Shown here piece after piece: positions 40,104 to 52,500 of a DNA stretch of 58,351 nucleotides; the stretch's first letter is position 1, and the number at the start of each line of letters is the position of its first letter. The stretch is from UBA993 sp964485855. GTDB taxonomy: Bacteria > Bacillota > Dethiobacteria > DTU022. The notes beneath the pieces are model-generated. The model did not search any database. It saw only the letters and a list, made by a program, of their open reading frames with translations, and was not told the DNA's origin. A program made the translations under genes and the position numbers. The stretch is taken from NCBI GenBank assembly GCA_964485855.1, contig CAZAKI010000009.1:1-58351 (forward strand), read 5' to 3'.

Positions 40104-41666
40104 ATGAAAAGACTAATTAAAATACTCATTTTTCTCATTTTTGCCACTTCTTCTTTCGGGCAGATCAAATATCGATTGCTTCGGAAAAATCCAGCATCGG
40201 TGCGGGTTTCCGAACTCAGTAAGAATAGTGTCACCCTATGTATTTATAAAAGCCGAAGGTATCAGATTGCCGCAATTGATGGCAAAGTAGTTTGGTGGGA
40301 ATTAACGAAGGGTACTCAGGTTGAAAACTTCATCGAAGATGTTGAAGATGCCCATGAGGAGATAACGGCAAACGCACATTCAGACATCACATCTTCTGGC
40401 GCCAATATTGAAGATGCGGTTTCTAAAAGACACACTCAAAATACCGATACTGTTTTAATGGTCAATACTTCAGATACGTTGATCTGTGGGGGAAATCTCC
40501 AAGATACTTTAACTGTTGATAATTTGATATTAATTGACGACAGAGACATTTCAGTAGATGGGGCAAAGCTCGATGGGATCGAAGCGAATGCCGATGTTAC
40601 CGATTCGGCCAATGTAAGCGATGCTCTTAACTTAATACCCGTAAATGCACACGTGGACATTACTTCTGCTGGCACTGACATAGAAGATGCTGTTTCGAAG
40701 AAACATGACAGAAAACATGATATTGACGGAACCGACGATCATAATGGAGTTTCGGGTGCAACAGAGGATAATTTCGTATCCTTTGACGCAAACGGACTAC
40801 CAAAAGATTCAGGTAAATCCGATTCCGATTATGAAGATGCCGGTGCTGTTTCAACCCATGAATCAAGTTATGACCATTCTAAATTACACGACAGAAGCCA
40901 CGCCATAGACTCAAGTTCGGATCATACATCTACGATCACAGAGAATAATCTGATGGATGCGGACGCAAACGGTTTACCCGATGATAGTGGATTATCTGTT
41001 TCGGATGCGTCAGATGCGATCACTAAAAAACACACACAGAACTCAGATACACAACTTGATAATGGTGTGGTAAATGTTGATGCCAGCGATAATACGCAAA
41101 TAGGCGACGGTGGGACTACAAATTATGCTCAGTTTGCAGCCGATGGCGAATTAAGCTTACATGGTACGGCCAGAATTTATCAAACAATATGGCTTGGGGC
41201 GAATGAGTTAAGAGAAAATAGCACCATGGCAGCCACTCTCTCTAATTGGGGGAATGGTAAAGGTTGGTCATTTGCCGACGGTGCAGATAAGGCGATCCGT
41301 GCAAATATTGGCATACCTGAAAACATGGATACAAGCGCAGACGCTACAGTAGTTCTTTTTTGGGCTACTAATAATATATCGGATGATGTTCAATGGGTTG
41401 TGACGCATCTTGCACGGACTGAAAATGAAGATACATCCATAGCGGGTTCTTCTTCGTCTTCCACCAAAACAAGTTCATCTACGTCTAAGGGTTTGAATAT
41501 CGACACTTGGACTATATCGGCTTCTGACATCGGCGCAACGGATTATTACATAACCCTGGATGTGATGCGTGACGGAGATCATGCAAGCGATACTTGTACA
41601 TCAGATGCTTATGTAATTATGATCGGTTTTAAATACGTGGCCAATTCACTGGGAGAAGCTCTTTAA
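40104..41666 (+). CDS. exported fibre protein
   Basis: 520 residues. Signal MKRLIKILIFLIFATSSFG with Gln next. Residues 90-310 contain repeats of the type DAVSKRHTQNTDT, DAVSKKHDRKHDI and DAITKKHTQNSDT, known from phage fibres. Two AHxDITSxGxxIEDAV copies and two DANGLPxDSG copies. C-terminus beta-rich knob with Ser-rich SSSSSTKTSSSTSK segment. A PASVR motif near the mature start recurs in the exported protein at 31223. Probably a trimeric fibre. Confidence 0.75.
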   Translation: MKRLIKILIFLIFATSSFGQIKYRLLRKNPASVRVSELSKNSVTLCIYKSRRYQIAAIDGKVVWWELTKGTQVENFIEDVEDAHEEITANAHSDITSSGANIEDAVSKRHTQNTDTVLMVNTSDTLICGGNLQDTLTVDNLILIDDRDISVDGAKLDGIEANADVTDSANVSDALNLIPVNAHVDITSAGTDIEDAVSKKHDRKHDIDGTDDHNGVSGATEDNFVSFDANGLPKDSGKSDSDYEDAGAVSTHESSYDHSKLHDRSHAIDSSSDHTSTITENNLMDADANGLPDDSGLSVSDASDAITKKHTQNSDTQLDNGVVNVDASDNTQIGDGGTTNYAQFAADGELSLHGTARIYQTIWLGANELRENSTMAATLSNWGNGKGWSFADGADKAIRANIGIPENMDTSADATVVLFWATNNISDDVQWVVTHLARTENEDTSIAGSSSSSTKTSSSTSKGLNIDTWTISASDIGATDYYITLDVMRDGDHASDTCTSDAYVIMIGFKYVANSLGEAL

Positions 41667-44200
41667 TGTCGAAATACATTGAAATAGATCAATTCACAGG
41701 CCCGATTTCAAATGCTGATCTTGGGGACATCCCGAAGGAAACCCCAAGTTCTCTACAGAATATGAAGGCCAAATATGGGAAATTGATGAAAACGTTCGGG
41801 TTTGGGGATCGATTGGCCATTATGGACGTGATCGAAAGTGGGAATTGGGATGACTCTAAGGCATGGACGGATCACGAATATTGGGTAGAGAGTGCTTATG
41901 ACACTGAAATTGGCGAGTCTATAAAGAATATGTTTGTGTTTGTTCATCCTAATTTATCGGATTTTCTGACTGATGGGGTGGATCATGTGACGATTGTTGT
42001 GATCATTAACTCTTCTACAAACGTTGTTACCCTGAAATATTGGGACGATGGGGAGTGGAAAAACATCAACACGCTTTTGAAAAATACTCTGGGAACGTTT
42101 TATCACAAATATGCAAAGAATCCTATCATTCATGCGGATAACATGCTGAGAATTCTGCCTGGAAATGTATCTGGTGGGCAGCCCATTTGGATCGGGTATA
42201 TTGACAGGGATTACTTCGATGGACTTTATATAGAAGGAACAGATTATGATAAGGGATTTTTCGCATATAATTCTCAGCTTACCAAACCCAATATAGCTTC
42301 TCTGAGTGCGTCTGGTTCTGCTATTGCAGGCGGGGCGTTTGCTGCTGCGGAATCTGGCGATACGGGAAGCAAAGAATATTGGTATTATAAACTTGCCTTT
42401 CTATATGACGGTGTGCAGGAAAGTCTTTTATCCGAGGATCCAATTATTGTTGAAAAAAGCACATCCGAATTCCATGTGAGATTGGCTTTTTCGATGATAG
42501 CAACCTCTTTCAATAAAAGAATTACGGGGATAAATGTTTATCGTTCGGATTCTATTAATGGCACGTATTATAGAATTCAAACCGTTGAATTAACGAGAGA
42601 TACAGGAAAAGCACACACGGGAACTGACGGAGCCTATACAGGGGATCAGGTTGTCTATCTTCCCGATTTAGAGTACGAATTGGATTTAGAGTCACATACG
42701 TATAAAGTTCATTTAGCTCATAAGGTTGGGCCTGGCTATTGGACGATTGGCACGATAGCTTCTCAATTGAATTCAACGACATTAGTTGCAACGACGACGG
42801 CTTGGGCAGATGTGGGAGGTGAAACCGTAGACTATGGTTTTTGGAATTGTGATTGGCGACTTTATGAAGATGATGTTAAGGTAGCGGAAGGCGGTACCGA
42901 TGAAGGAGGTGGTTTTGCCGGTGAAGATGTAGCGATAATATTAGACTATGATTCTACGGGAGAAGGATATGAAGGTTCTGTAATTCTTTTAGATAATAGT
43001 TCAAACATGATTCTTGAAAATTACGGCCATGCTTTTTTGTGTTATGTCCATTGGTCTACCAAATCTGATGTTTCGTGGAAATTGGCTAAGATGATAGACG
43101 GGAGTTATCTGATTAATTGGTCAGGCGGGATTGCCACTTACAATTTTTTTGATAATAACCTCACTGATGGAGAAGAACATCCTTATCAGGGTGAGCCTTC
43201 GATTAATGTTAATGGCCAGTATGCAGTTATAGTTAAAGAACTTTTGTGTTTAGCCGATATCGTGCTCGACCCTGGTGGAGAGAATGAATCGCATGATGAT
43301 TGGGGAGCCTTTTCTTATCCAGAATGTTATGATGCTATCCCGGTATCGAGAGTCAAAGCCTGTTTGGACAGAGAGGGCGGTCCGATCACGGGTATTGGCT
43401 CATCTTTCGGATCCCCAATGATATTTAAAAAACATGCCATATTCAAAATGGATATCGTGGATTTGATTGATATGAGTACATGGGGATTTAAGGAGGCACG
43501 ATTCAACAGGGGGAATCTGGCTCCTAATGGTTTGGCTCAATCAGGTCATCGGATTGCCATGCCTTCCTATGACGGGATTTATGTGGTTGACGCCAACTTG
43601 GTGGCTGCTGCGGACGAAACGCCTTTGATTGAAAATCGTATTTCAGAACCGATCAACGATAAGTATCTCGCTCTCGATCCTGAAAATGGGATGCCGAACA
43701 TAATCGGAATTTACGATGAGGCTGAGAATGAGTTTATATTCCAATTTCCAAATGGGGAAGTATGGTCTTTCGATATTGTCGAACAAGCCTGGGAGCAGAA
43801 ACTGACATCCCATTATATCGACATTGCATCGAAAGATTTTGACGGACGGGCTTTAATCTATAACGAAAACACGCAGACATTATATTCTACGTTCGCACGG
43901 GAGAGTGTTATTGCAGGGTATAAATCGAAACGATTTCGTGTCTCATCCAAAAGAAAAGAGCCGGTGAGAATTTTAAGGGTTAAGTATAAATCAGCCGTTC
44001 CCCTGAGAGTGAATATGTATGTGGATGGTGTTGATGATATACCCGTAAGATCAAAACCACTGCCAGCGAGTATTGTTGAAACCACGAAAGGTGTTGCGTT
44101 GCGGAAACGGTGTATGGATTTTATACTCGAAATCAGGGATGAGGTTAAGAATAAGTCATATTGGGAAATTTACGGCATAGAAGTCGATCCGACAGATTAA
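41666..44200 (+). CDS. tail hub / stabilisation protein
   Basis: 844 residues, cytoplasmic. The N-terminal GPISNADLGDIPKETPSSL resembles podovirus tail tubular/stabilisation proteins (T7 gp12- or P22 gp10-like beta-propeller group). Long beta content, one stretch IYRSDSINGTYYRIQTVELT, and the late KAVPLRVNMYVDG-like segment (SAVPLRVNMYVDG). Starts at the last base of the fibre gene. Assignment by size, position and N-terminus. Confidence 0.65.
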   Translation: MSKYIEIDQFTGPISNADLGDIPKETPSSLQNMKAKYGKLMKTFGFGDRLAIMDVIESGNWDDSKAWTDHEYWVESAYDTEIGESIKNMFVFVHPNLSDFLTDGVDHVTIVVIINSSTNVVTLKYWDDGEWKNINTLLKNTLGTFYHKYAKNPIIHADNMLRILPGNVSGGQPIWIGYIDRDYFDGLYIEGTDYDKGFFAYNSQLTKPNIASLSASGSAIAGGAFAAAESGDTGSKEYWYYKLAFLYDGVQESLLSEDPIIVEKSTSEFHVRLAFSMIATSFNKRITGINVYRSDSINGTYYRIQTVELTRDTGKAHTGTDGAYTGDQVVYLPDLEYELDLESHTYKVHLAHKVGPGYWTIGTIASQLNSTTLVATTTAWADVGGETVDYGFWNCDWRLYEDDVKVAEGGTDEGGGFAGEDVAIILDYDSTGEGYEGSVILLDNSSNMILENYGHAFLCYVHWSTKSDVSWKLAKMIDGSYLINWSGGIATYNFFDNNLTDGEEHPYQGEPSINVNGQYAVIVKELLCLADIVLDPGGENESHDDWGAFSYPECYDAIPVSRVKACLDREGGPITGIGSSFGSPMIFKKHAIFKMDIVDLIDMSTWGFKEARFNRGNLAPNGLAQSGHRIAMPSYDGIYVVDANLVAAADETPLIENRISEPINDKYLALDPENGMPNIIGIYDEAENEFIFQFPNGEVWSFDIVEQAWEQKLTSHYIDIASKDFDGRALIYNENTQTLYSTFARESVIAGYKSKRFRVSSKRKEPVRILRVKYKSAVPLRVNMYVDGVDDIPVRSKPLPASIVETTKGVALRKRCMDFILEIRDEVKNKSYWEIYGIEVDPTD

Positions 44201-44330
44201 TGTATGGGTATTCAAAATGCGAAATAAGGGGAATTTTGAAAATCGTATATGGTGTTATGCCTGAAATAAAAAAATTAACGGATACGTTGATTTAAACGGG
44301 TTATTTTGGAAATAAGAATGAAGGTAGAAT

Positions 44331-44966
44331 ATGGGTGCGGATATCACAGCAGAGTTGGTCGAAAAATTACAAGTTAGGCTCGAAGATAATGAAGATCGCT
44401 TTACGGAAGTACAATTGATGGACTTCATTTCCGAGGCTCAGTTTGAGCTGGCCACGCTTCTTCATGAAGGTTATCTGGATGAATTGACGGATGTTGACGA
44501 AGATCAAGATGCTTCGGGTGGATATATTGCTATTTCAAGTTTGAATTCGGGTAATTCGATATTAAGGGGTGCCGCGGGTATTACGAATGTCAAAGTAGCC
44601 CCTGGGGGATCGGGAGCCCTATACGCAACACGAACAGAACTTTCAAAATTAAAAGAACTTGAAACATCGGTCAGGGCTTACTCAAATACGAACATTTATT
44701 ATTACGTATGGAAGTCGAGAGTATATGTCCTCTGCACAACATCTGAGGGAACCACTGCAGATATATTCTACCTGAAACCACCGCCGGAAGTTTCAGATTT
44801 GGTGGATCCGATAATCAATAAATCATTTCATAATATTCTTCTTGATCTTGCAGAAGCAAAGGCATGGTTGGTGGACGAACGGGCTGATCGTGCGGGAGAA
44901 GCACGTAAATTTGCGTACGATCAAATAAAGATGTTAAACGATCTTAAAATTAAGGAAACAAAATAA
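44331..44966 (+). CDS. adaptor-like virion protein
   Basis: 211 residues. Helical ends (LQVRLEDNEDRFTEVQLMDF and LLDLAEAKAWLVDERADRAG) with a beta middle, the build of podovirus gp4/gp11-type adaptors. Preceded by a 130-base gap (44201-44330) without recognised features. Probably a ring between portal and tail. Confidence 0.6.
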   Translation: MGADITAELVEKLQVRLEDNEDRFTEVQLMDFISEAQFELATLLHEGYLDELTDVDEDQDASGGYIAISSLNSGNSILRGAAGITNVKVAPGGSGALYATRTELSKLKELETSVRAYSNTNIYYYVWKSRVYVLCTTSEGTTADIFYLKPPPEVSDLVDPIINKSFHNILLDLAEAKAWLVDERADRAGEARKFAYDQIKMLNDLKIKETK

Positions 44967-45742
44967 TGGCAATCCCAATGTGGGTACCAGCGGCAGTTAA
45001 GGCGGGAAGCTCTTTACTTAGTTATTTTACTCGCAAGAAAGAACCCCGTTTTGAAACGCTTCCCTATGCTCATCGATTACAACAATTGATGAAACAAGGA
45101 GTCTATACCCCTCGCTATCAACAAGAAGTCATCGGTGATGTGGCCCGTACAACGGGAGGCTTGACCCAACAGGCCAAAGCAGGGTACCGGGGCCGATTGG
45201 CTAAAATGGGAATGTTGGGTAGTATTGCGGGCGCTGGTAAGTTGGCAGAGTTTGATACTGAACATGCGGACAGACTGTCCGAAGCTTCCAGAAAGATGGC
45301 TATGGCGAACGCTCAATCCAAATCCGAGGCTGCTACTGAATATGCACGATTGAAAACAGAATATGATCAAGGACAGAGAGAACGAGAAAGACAGGCCAAG
45401 GGTGAGCTATTCGGTGGTTTGGCGGGTGCTGCTGGAAGTTTGGCTTCGAATCTGCTCAATCAACAGCTTTTGGGTGCAAGGACGGCTTATTATAATCGGA
45501 TGGGAAAGAAAGATATTAAACCCAACGTAATGGGTTTGATTGAAGCTTATCAGGGTGGCGCCGGAATGTCGCCTGAACAGTTTATCGGTGGTCTGATGGA
45601 TATGGGACTTAATGAAAATGAAATCGGTATGCTGATTAGTCAAATACCAGAGGCTGAGATTGTAGCCAGCACTCCCTTCAGAACAGATACATCATATCGT
45701 CAGAGAATCAAAAACATGAGGACACAATTGGGGAATCGATGA
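44966..45742 (+). CDS. internal virion / ejection protein A
   Basis: 258 residues. Ala/Gly-rich helices (GLAGAAGSLASNLLNQQLLG), long charged coiled coil about residues 90-150. Overlapping with genes on both sides. Typical of small podovirus ejection proteins delivered with DNA into the cell. Confidence 0.6.
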   Translation: MAIPMWVPAAVKAGSSLLSYFTRKKEPRFETLPYAHRLQQLMKQGVYTPRYQQEVIGDVARTTGGLTQQAKAGYRGRLAKMGMLGSIAGAGKLAEFDTEHADRLSEASRKMAMANAQSKSEAATEYARLKTEYDQGQRERERQAKGELFGGLAGAAGSLASNLLNQQLLGARTAYYNRMGKKDIKPNVMGLIEAYQGGAGMSPEQFIGGLMDMGLNENEIGMLISQIPEAEIVASTPFRTDTSYRQRIKNMRTQLGNR

Positions 45743-46596
45743 ACGGCCAGACCAAAAAGAAAACCAGGCTCCAACAAACCTGGGAGCGAATGTTAAGACA
45801 GCAGGAGATGAGAGAGAAACCTTATCAATTCATTTCTCCTGAGAGCGATACGCTTTGGTTTAAGACTCCGAATGAGAGAGCTTTGTATAGGTCTCGCATA
45901 GAAAAGCTTTCAAGCCCTGGATCAAAACTTGACGTGATGAAAGATCAGAATCTTTTAAATCTCGCCACACAACCGACCCGCGAAGACAGCTTGATGTACG
46001 ACCGACTTCATCCTGGGGAAAAGTCAATATTTCCTGAAAAAGAAAAATATGATTTCAAAAAAGCACGTGAACAGCGCTATGCTTATTTGGTTTCAAAGGC
46101 TTCAAAGGGTCAGGCTTCCCAAGAAGAACTTAATGAACTGGCTCGTTTAAGACAATATAAATACGCACCGAAAGAAGGCAAAAAAGGCAAAAGCAGTTCT
46201 GATAAACAAAAAGAATATATCAACCGCATGAAAGAAGCGGAAAATATTTTAAGTGCTACAAAAAAAGAAGGCACCGAATGGGATGCACCAATTGTTCCGA
46301 AATATTCAGAAGATTTGAGGGACATAGCAAAACAAACTCAGGCTGCTTATGCGGATTCTGTTTTCTTTTTAAGAGAAGCTGACAGACTTCAAAAAAGTGG
46401 ATTAGACATAACCCCTGGTCAATTAAGTCGAACCGTTGCAGAGGGTACGGCTATCGCTTCAGAATTGATGAACCAATGGCAAAACGGTGAACTGGATGTC
46501 CCCCGTGAAGAACTTGAGGCCATGATAAATGAAAGATTAAAGCCTTTAAATATGGATTTGGACGATGTGATTTATTTCAGTCGAAAGGGTAAATAG
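45739..46596 (+). CDS. internal virion / ejection protein B
   Basis: 285 residues, charged and helical (PYQFISPESDTLWFKTPNE; later KEYINRMKEAENILSATKKE). Second of three consecutive ejection-type genes; start overlaps the previous stop (ATGA) and its TAG shares a base with the GTG of the next gene. Confidence 0.6.
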   Translation: MNGQTKKKTRLQQTWERMLRQQEMREKPYQFISPESDTLWFKTPNERALYRSRIEKLSSPGSKLDVMKDQNLLNLATQPTREDSLMYDRLHPGEKSIFPEKEKYDFKKAREQRYAYLVSKASKGQASQEELNELARLRQYKYAPKEGKKGKSSSDKQKEYINRMKEAENILSATKKEGTEWDAPIVPKYSEDLRDIAKQTQAAYADSVFFLREADRLQKSGLDITPGQLSRTVAEGTAIASELMNQWQNGELDVPREELEAMINERLKPLNMDLDDVIYFSRKGK

Positions 46597-49500
46597 TGTC
46601 GATCCTTTCCCCTAAAAAACAAGATCAATCTGATCTCAATACATTATACGACCAGGTGTTCGGTCAAGCAGGAGATGTGATGGAGGCCGAACGTAGATAT
46701 TCTCAGAGATACCAGGAATTTCAACGTCCGACAAATATCATTGATCAGATTCTCGCCCCAAAGGAACCGGAAATTCCACGGGAAGATGTTGAGAAAAATC
46801 AAATAGCGATGGAACGTCCCGATCTGTATCCTGACTACAGCAAGTGGAGAAAAGAGGGGTTGACGCATGAAGCGGCTATGAGTCTGGCTGATTTTAATGT
46901 TCAGAAAAGCACAGAAAAAGGTGTTTCGGGTTTTAAGCCTCTTCTTGGAATGAAGGCTGCGGTTTCTGGATTTCCAGAAACCGCAGCGAGTCATCTCAGG
47001 GGCGCTACCGTGGGCTTGGGGAAACCACTCAGTCCCGAAGTACAGGAACAATTGGGAATTACACCAGAACAGGCAGAAAGTTTTTCGGATAAATATATTG
47101 ATCCCGCACTATTAAAGGCAGCCGATTGGCTGGACAATCTGCCTAACGAACTGAGCGAAAAAGACTATGCGGAAATGAACAAGGCTATGGGAGCAAGTTT
47201 GATTCCCAAAAAGTTCAATCTGGAAGAAATTTCAAAGTCATTCAATAAGCTTCAGGTGCTTTTGGGGCGTAACTTGGCGACGCTTCTTTCTGCAAAAGTG
47301 GCTGGCAAAGCGTACGGGCCTTTGGGTGGTATTCTGGTAATGGGGAGTCAGGAGACCGGAAATTTTGTTAAAAATGCCAACGAAACAGGAATCGATAAAG
47401 ACATCACTGAGAAGTGGGCTGAAAGATACGGTGCAGTAGCCGGACCTGTTGAGTATCTTCAGCAGGCATGGCTTTTTAGCCGGTTTGGCAAAACAAAGCC
47501 TGAACGTGAAATAGCTAAGAAGGTATTTTCCGAGTCTTTAAAGAAATTAATGATCTCAAAGGCAGGGAGGGTTATTGCCGAACTTTTGGGCGCGAGTGTA
47601 GAGGGTTTGGAAGAAGTCATCCAGGGCGGAACGCAGACTTGGATGATGAATAAAGCCATTGATGAGATGAGAGAACGCCACGGACTTTCCGAAGAGGAAC
47701 TGCCTTATCAAAGCACTGATCTTAAGGAGGAATTTTTAGCGGGTGCAGCATTGGGTTTGGTTCATGCAGGTGCAGGTGGAGCAGTTCGCTCGGTAGCTAA
47801 CAGAGTTTCCAATGCCGCTAAGAATGTTCGCTCAAAACCAATTGAAAATATTACCGAAGAAGATTTAAACGAAATTAATGAAGCCATCTCTGAGAAGATG
47901 AAACTTCATGAAGAAAAGCCTTTATCAGAACATGAACAATGGTGGATGGAGAATGTTTCTACATTAGAAAAATTACATAAAGTTCGTGCTTCTGAGGAAG
48001 GTCGGCAAGCCGTATTAGAAGCCCTTGCCGAGATGGAAAAAAAAGGTTTAGGAGAAGAAGATGCCTTACGCATACGAGGTGATGAAGCTGAGATTCAGGA
48101 AGGAGTTCGAGAAAGAGGGGTACTCGCCGGAGAGGGCATTGAAGAAGGCGAAGACCAAGGCGGCGAGAATATACAACGCCCAGAGAAAACAAGGCCAGAA
48201 GCCAGTGACAAGGAATTACGATTAGAGGAAAAATCAACGAAAACTAAGTGGCCTTCCAATTTACAAAGATTTATTGATGAAGAATCAAAGCAACTTCGAG
48301 AAAAATCAGACATCGAAGAACTACAGAATAATCCAGAAAAATATCTTAAAAATCGAATTAAAACCAATAAATTAATATTAGAAATAGATTATTTCAAAAA
48401 TGATAAAGAGATGATCACGACCGCAAGGGAGAATATTAAACAGTCCGAACAATTATTAAAAGAGTTGAAAACAGAAAAAACTGAAGCCAAAGAAATATCA
48501 ATTGAGGAAGTAGCGACCGAGAAAATAGAAAAACCATTATTTGAGAAAAAAATTTTTAAGCATTCTCAAACTGGCGAAGACAAACATGTTATCACTCTCG
48601 GTAAAAGAATTGATAAAGATCAATTCAAAGCATTAAGCCAACGCGCAAGATCATTGGGTGGGTATTATTCTAAATACAAACAACAGGGAGCTATCCCAGG
48701 ATTTATCTTCAAAACTGAGCAGGACGCAGAGAAATTTATTGAAGGCCGATGGGGAGAAGGCAAAAAACCGATGACCTATCAGCATCTTGTCAGGAATTAT
48801 GGTGGATTGAAATCAGAAGGTGATCTGGCTGGTGAGGTTAAAAGACTTCCCTTGTGGGTTCGCAGAGGAGATGGTCTTACCCTTGATCAAATGTGGGAAA
48901 GATTAAAAGAAGACGGTTATCCGGTTGAAAGCGTGAATGATCTTATCAATAAATTGATGGCCAAAGAGGAACTTCCTGCCACTGGAAAACAAGTGAAAGA
49001 AACTGAGGAGAAAGCCCGAGAGAAAGAGGTCGAGGATTTTGAGAAATTCGAACCCGTGGAGATGACGGCTGGTGAAATTGCAAAGAAAGGTGTTGGTGCT
49101 AAAGTCAAGATTCGGGGGGAAGATTATGAAGTTAAAAAAGCCGAACCTGGGGAAATAGTTCTGGAAGATGGTACACGGTATGAATTGGATGAATTTGATA
49201 AGATTACGGTTGATCGGGGAGAGATTATTCCTGCAGAAAAAGCGAAAGTTCTTTTCAAGCCAGGCGTAAAAGAAGCTATCAAGAAACACGACCTTGAATA
49301 CATCGGTGTTCAGAAGGGCATTGCAGAACTTCCCGACCTTTTGATGTTCAACGACCCAGAAGCGAAAGGAACAACTTTTGGTGTGCCCACGGGGTCTACG
49401 GTTGAAGTGCTTGAAAAAAGAATGAATGAGGCGAGGGAAGGGTTTAAAGAGAAGCCGAAGAAAGAAGAACCGCAGATTGTAAAATTTAAGTCTGAAATGA

Positions 49501-52500
49501 AGAAAGATAAATTTGGTGAATCATATCCTTACAAACTGCCCGGATTTGGTGAATCATATCCTTACAATCTGCCCGAAGGCGATTATCAGTTCAGGATAGA
49601 ACCCAAAAAGACCGGTAAGGGATATAATTTAATCCCCATTGATGAAAACGGAGAGCCAGTTCAAGTAAAAACTGTACATGGCGACAGTATTGATAAAATT
49701 GGCATTACGCAGCAAATGTATGAACGGGATCTTGAAAAACAAATTAAAGAACAGCCCGCAAAAGAACCCTGGGAGATGACTTGGAAAGATTATTTTGATC
49801 AGAACGCATATTTTTATCATAAAGATACTGGCGAAAAAATTAGAAACGCAATTCCAGAAGACCAATTAAAAGCACGTCATAGATTATCAATAAAAAAACG
49901 GATTAGGGCTGGCAAGCCCGTACCCGCAGAAGTGCTGAAGGATTATCCAGAATTGAAGGAGAAAAAGAGTTTATTGGTGGATGGGCACAAACGAGACAAC
50001 CAGGGTGGTGGATATGAAGACGTAGAAATACCCATTGGAGTTGCACGGAACATTGTTGCGCGACATGGTGGGGGTTGGGTATCCACCAAAAAACTTGAAT
50101 TACCAGACGACATTAAAAAGGTTTTTAAATACGTAAGCATAAAGGATAAAGATTATCCAAAATTACAGCCCAAGAAACTCACCACCCAAAAAGTCCCAGG
50201 TGCTAAGCACGAACAAATAGTATCTCCCGAACTTCTCGGTCAAGCCAAGATGCCGACAGGCAAGATTAAAAAAGAAACCAAGCCAGTAGTGGGTCGTGAA
50301 GGTGTGGGGATGTTTAAGACCAAGGAACTCAAAACGGGAGATTTATTTAAAGCACAGGAGAAAGTCAGTTTTTACGATAAGAATGATGCTCTTCGTACAG
50401 GAACATTCGTTCGGAAGATTGAGAAAGGAAAGAACAAGGGTCACGTTGTTGTTGAATATGAGGGGACAGAAAAGACAATAGCACCTGAGAAAGTAAGGAT
50501 GTACGGCGGCGGCCCTTCAGCTAAAGAGGTCGTGGCTGCTACAAAAAAGGCCATTACTCCCATTGCGAAGGTCGTTGAACCTGCAAAGCTTGTAGAATGG
50601 AAACACGGTTCTAAGGTCGCCGCCGACGTTATTAAAGCCTTTCATCATGCTCAGGCACAACAGGTTGAGTTTTCGGATAGGGCTATCAGCAAATCGGACA
50701 AAACCTTCGGTGATGTAGAACAATATTTGAACAAGAATTTTAGTAATGCCGAACTTGATAATTTTATGCTGACAAGGGGTGATCCTACAGATATAGAGGG
50801 GATAGATTTACAGAAAGAAGCCACTCATAAAGTCTCACCTGAAATGAGAAATGTATACGAAAGAACTATGGCAGTCACCCAGGAAGCGGCTGACATTGCT
50901 TATGGCAAACTTTTACGATATGCCGAGGAAACCGGAAAAGGGGATGGTTTGACAGCCGACGAGATGACAGAGATTAACCTATTTTATGTAAACGACTATT
51001 TCAGGGGTGTTTACAAAAACAACGACGCTTACAGAGATTATATAAGAGATGTTAAGAAAAGACTCCAAGATCATTTCAGAAATTCAACATCGTTCTTACA
51101 TCCCAAAACATTTGGGACTTATGCAGACGCAAAGGCAATTTACGGACTTGAATTGAAAAATCCAAATCCGATAACGAATATCAAATCTGAAATCGGAACG
51201 ATTGAAAGAATCCGAGCCAACACGTGGTTAAGGGAAACACTTTTAGAAGACGGCAAAGACAAATACGTTATGCGCCAGACACCCAAAAAGAAACGACCGG
51301 CAGGATGGAAGCTAATCGGAGCAGAGGGTGATCCCGTGTGGAATAATATTTGGGCCGAACCTGACCTGGCAAGATTGATCAACAGCCTGCTATCTATAAA
51401 TAAAATTACCACGAATAAAACTGGACGATTTTTCTGGTCGATGAATAATTATTTAAGGGCTTTTAAATTCTTGTTTAGTGCCTTTCATCAAATGTCAGTT
51501 ACCAAACAGGCTTTTGCGGACAATGGTTGGTTTGGCTTTATGAATCCCAAGAAATTTACCGGCACTGTTAGGGATGCCGTAAGAATCACAAAAGATGCCC
51601 ACTCGAAAGTTATCAAAGACCCGACGATTAAGAGGGCGTACCAACACTATATAAGACTTGGCGGAACGCCTATCGGTGGTGAGGGCCATTTCGAGATTGA
51701 AAGAGCGGCTGTTCGTCAAATTGAAAAGTTGTTTGAGAAAACCGGCACGATGAAAGTTTTTAAAACCAAACTTGGCAGAGCCGCATTTAAGGTTCCGCAG
51801 TTGCCATTTAATTACGTAAGCTGGCTTTTTAGATGGTATATACCACAGCTTAAATTTCAGGCTTATATGAAAGACATTGCCAGACGCGAAACGAAATTAA
51901 AAAGAAATCTTACAGATGCCGAATTGATCGATACGATTAAGGAAGGACAAAATTTTTACGGTGAGATGAACGAGCGTCTTTTTGGGCGAAGCGGCACAAC
52001 AACAACTTTAATGCGATTTATCTGGATGGCGCCCGGATATGCCGAAGGGAACTATAGAACGAACATTAAAGCTTTGGCCCAATGGGGAAAAGGTGGGCCT
52101 GGGGATCGATCCAGGCAGAACGTAGTCAATTCTTTGATTATTTCCGCAACACTGGCAACAATCGGGACATTAATATTTACAAAAAAATCACCCAAAAAAC
52201 CGGAAACCGTTGAAGATATTAGAGATTTATTCAAAGTCAATACGGGGTTGAAGGACGATAAAGACAGAGACATTATGATAGATATGCTCACTTATGACAA
52301 AGACTACTGGCAAATTTGGGGTAATCTTTTCACGGGACAGGCAGACAAGATACCCTCTGGTGTCCTTGATAGGGTGGGGGGTATGAATTCTACGTTATTG
52401 CAGGTGGCCACGGACATGGGTGAGTTGATGCAAGGCAAGGCTGTCATAGATTGGAAAAACGATGTTGTTGTTGATGTACCTTTGGATATGCAGGAAATAA

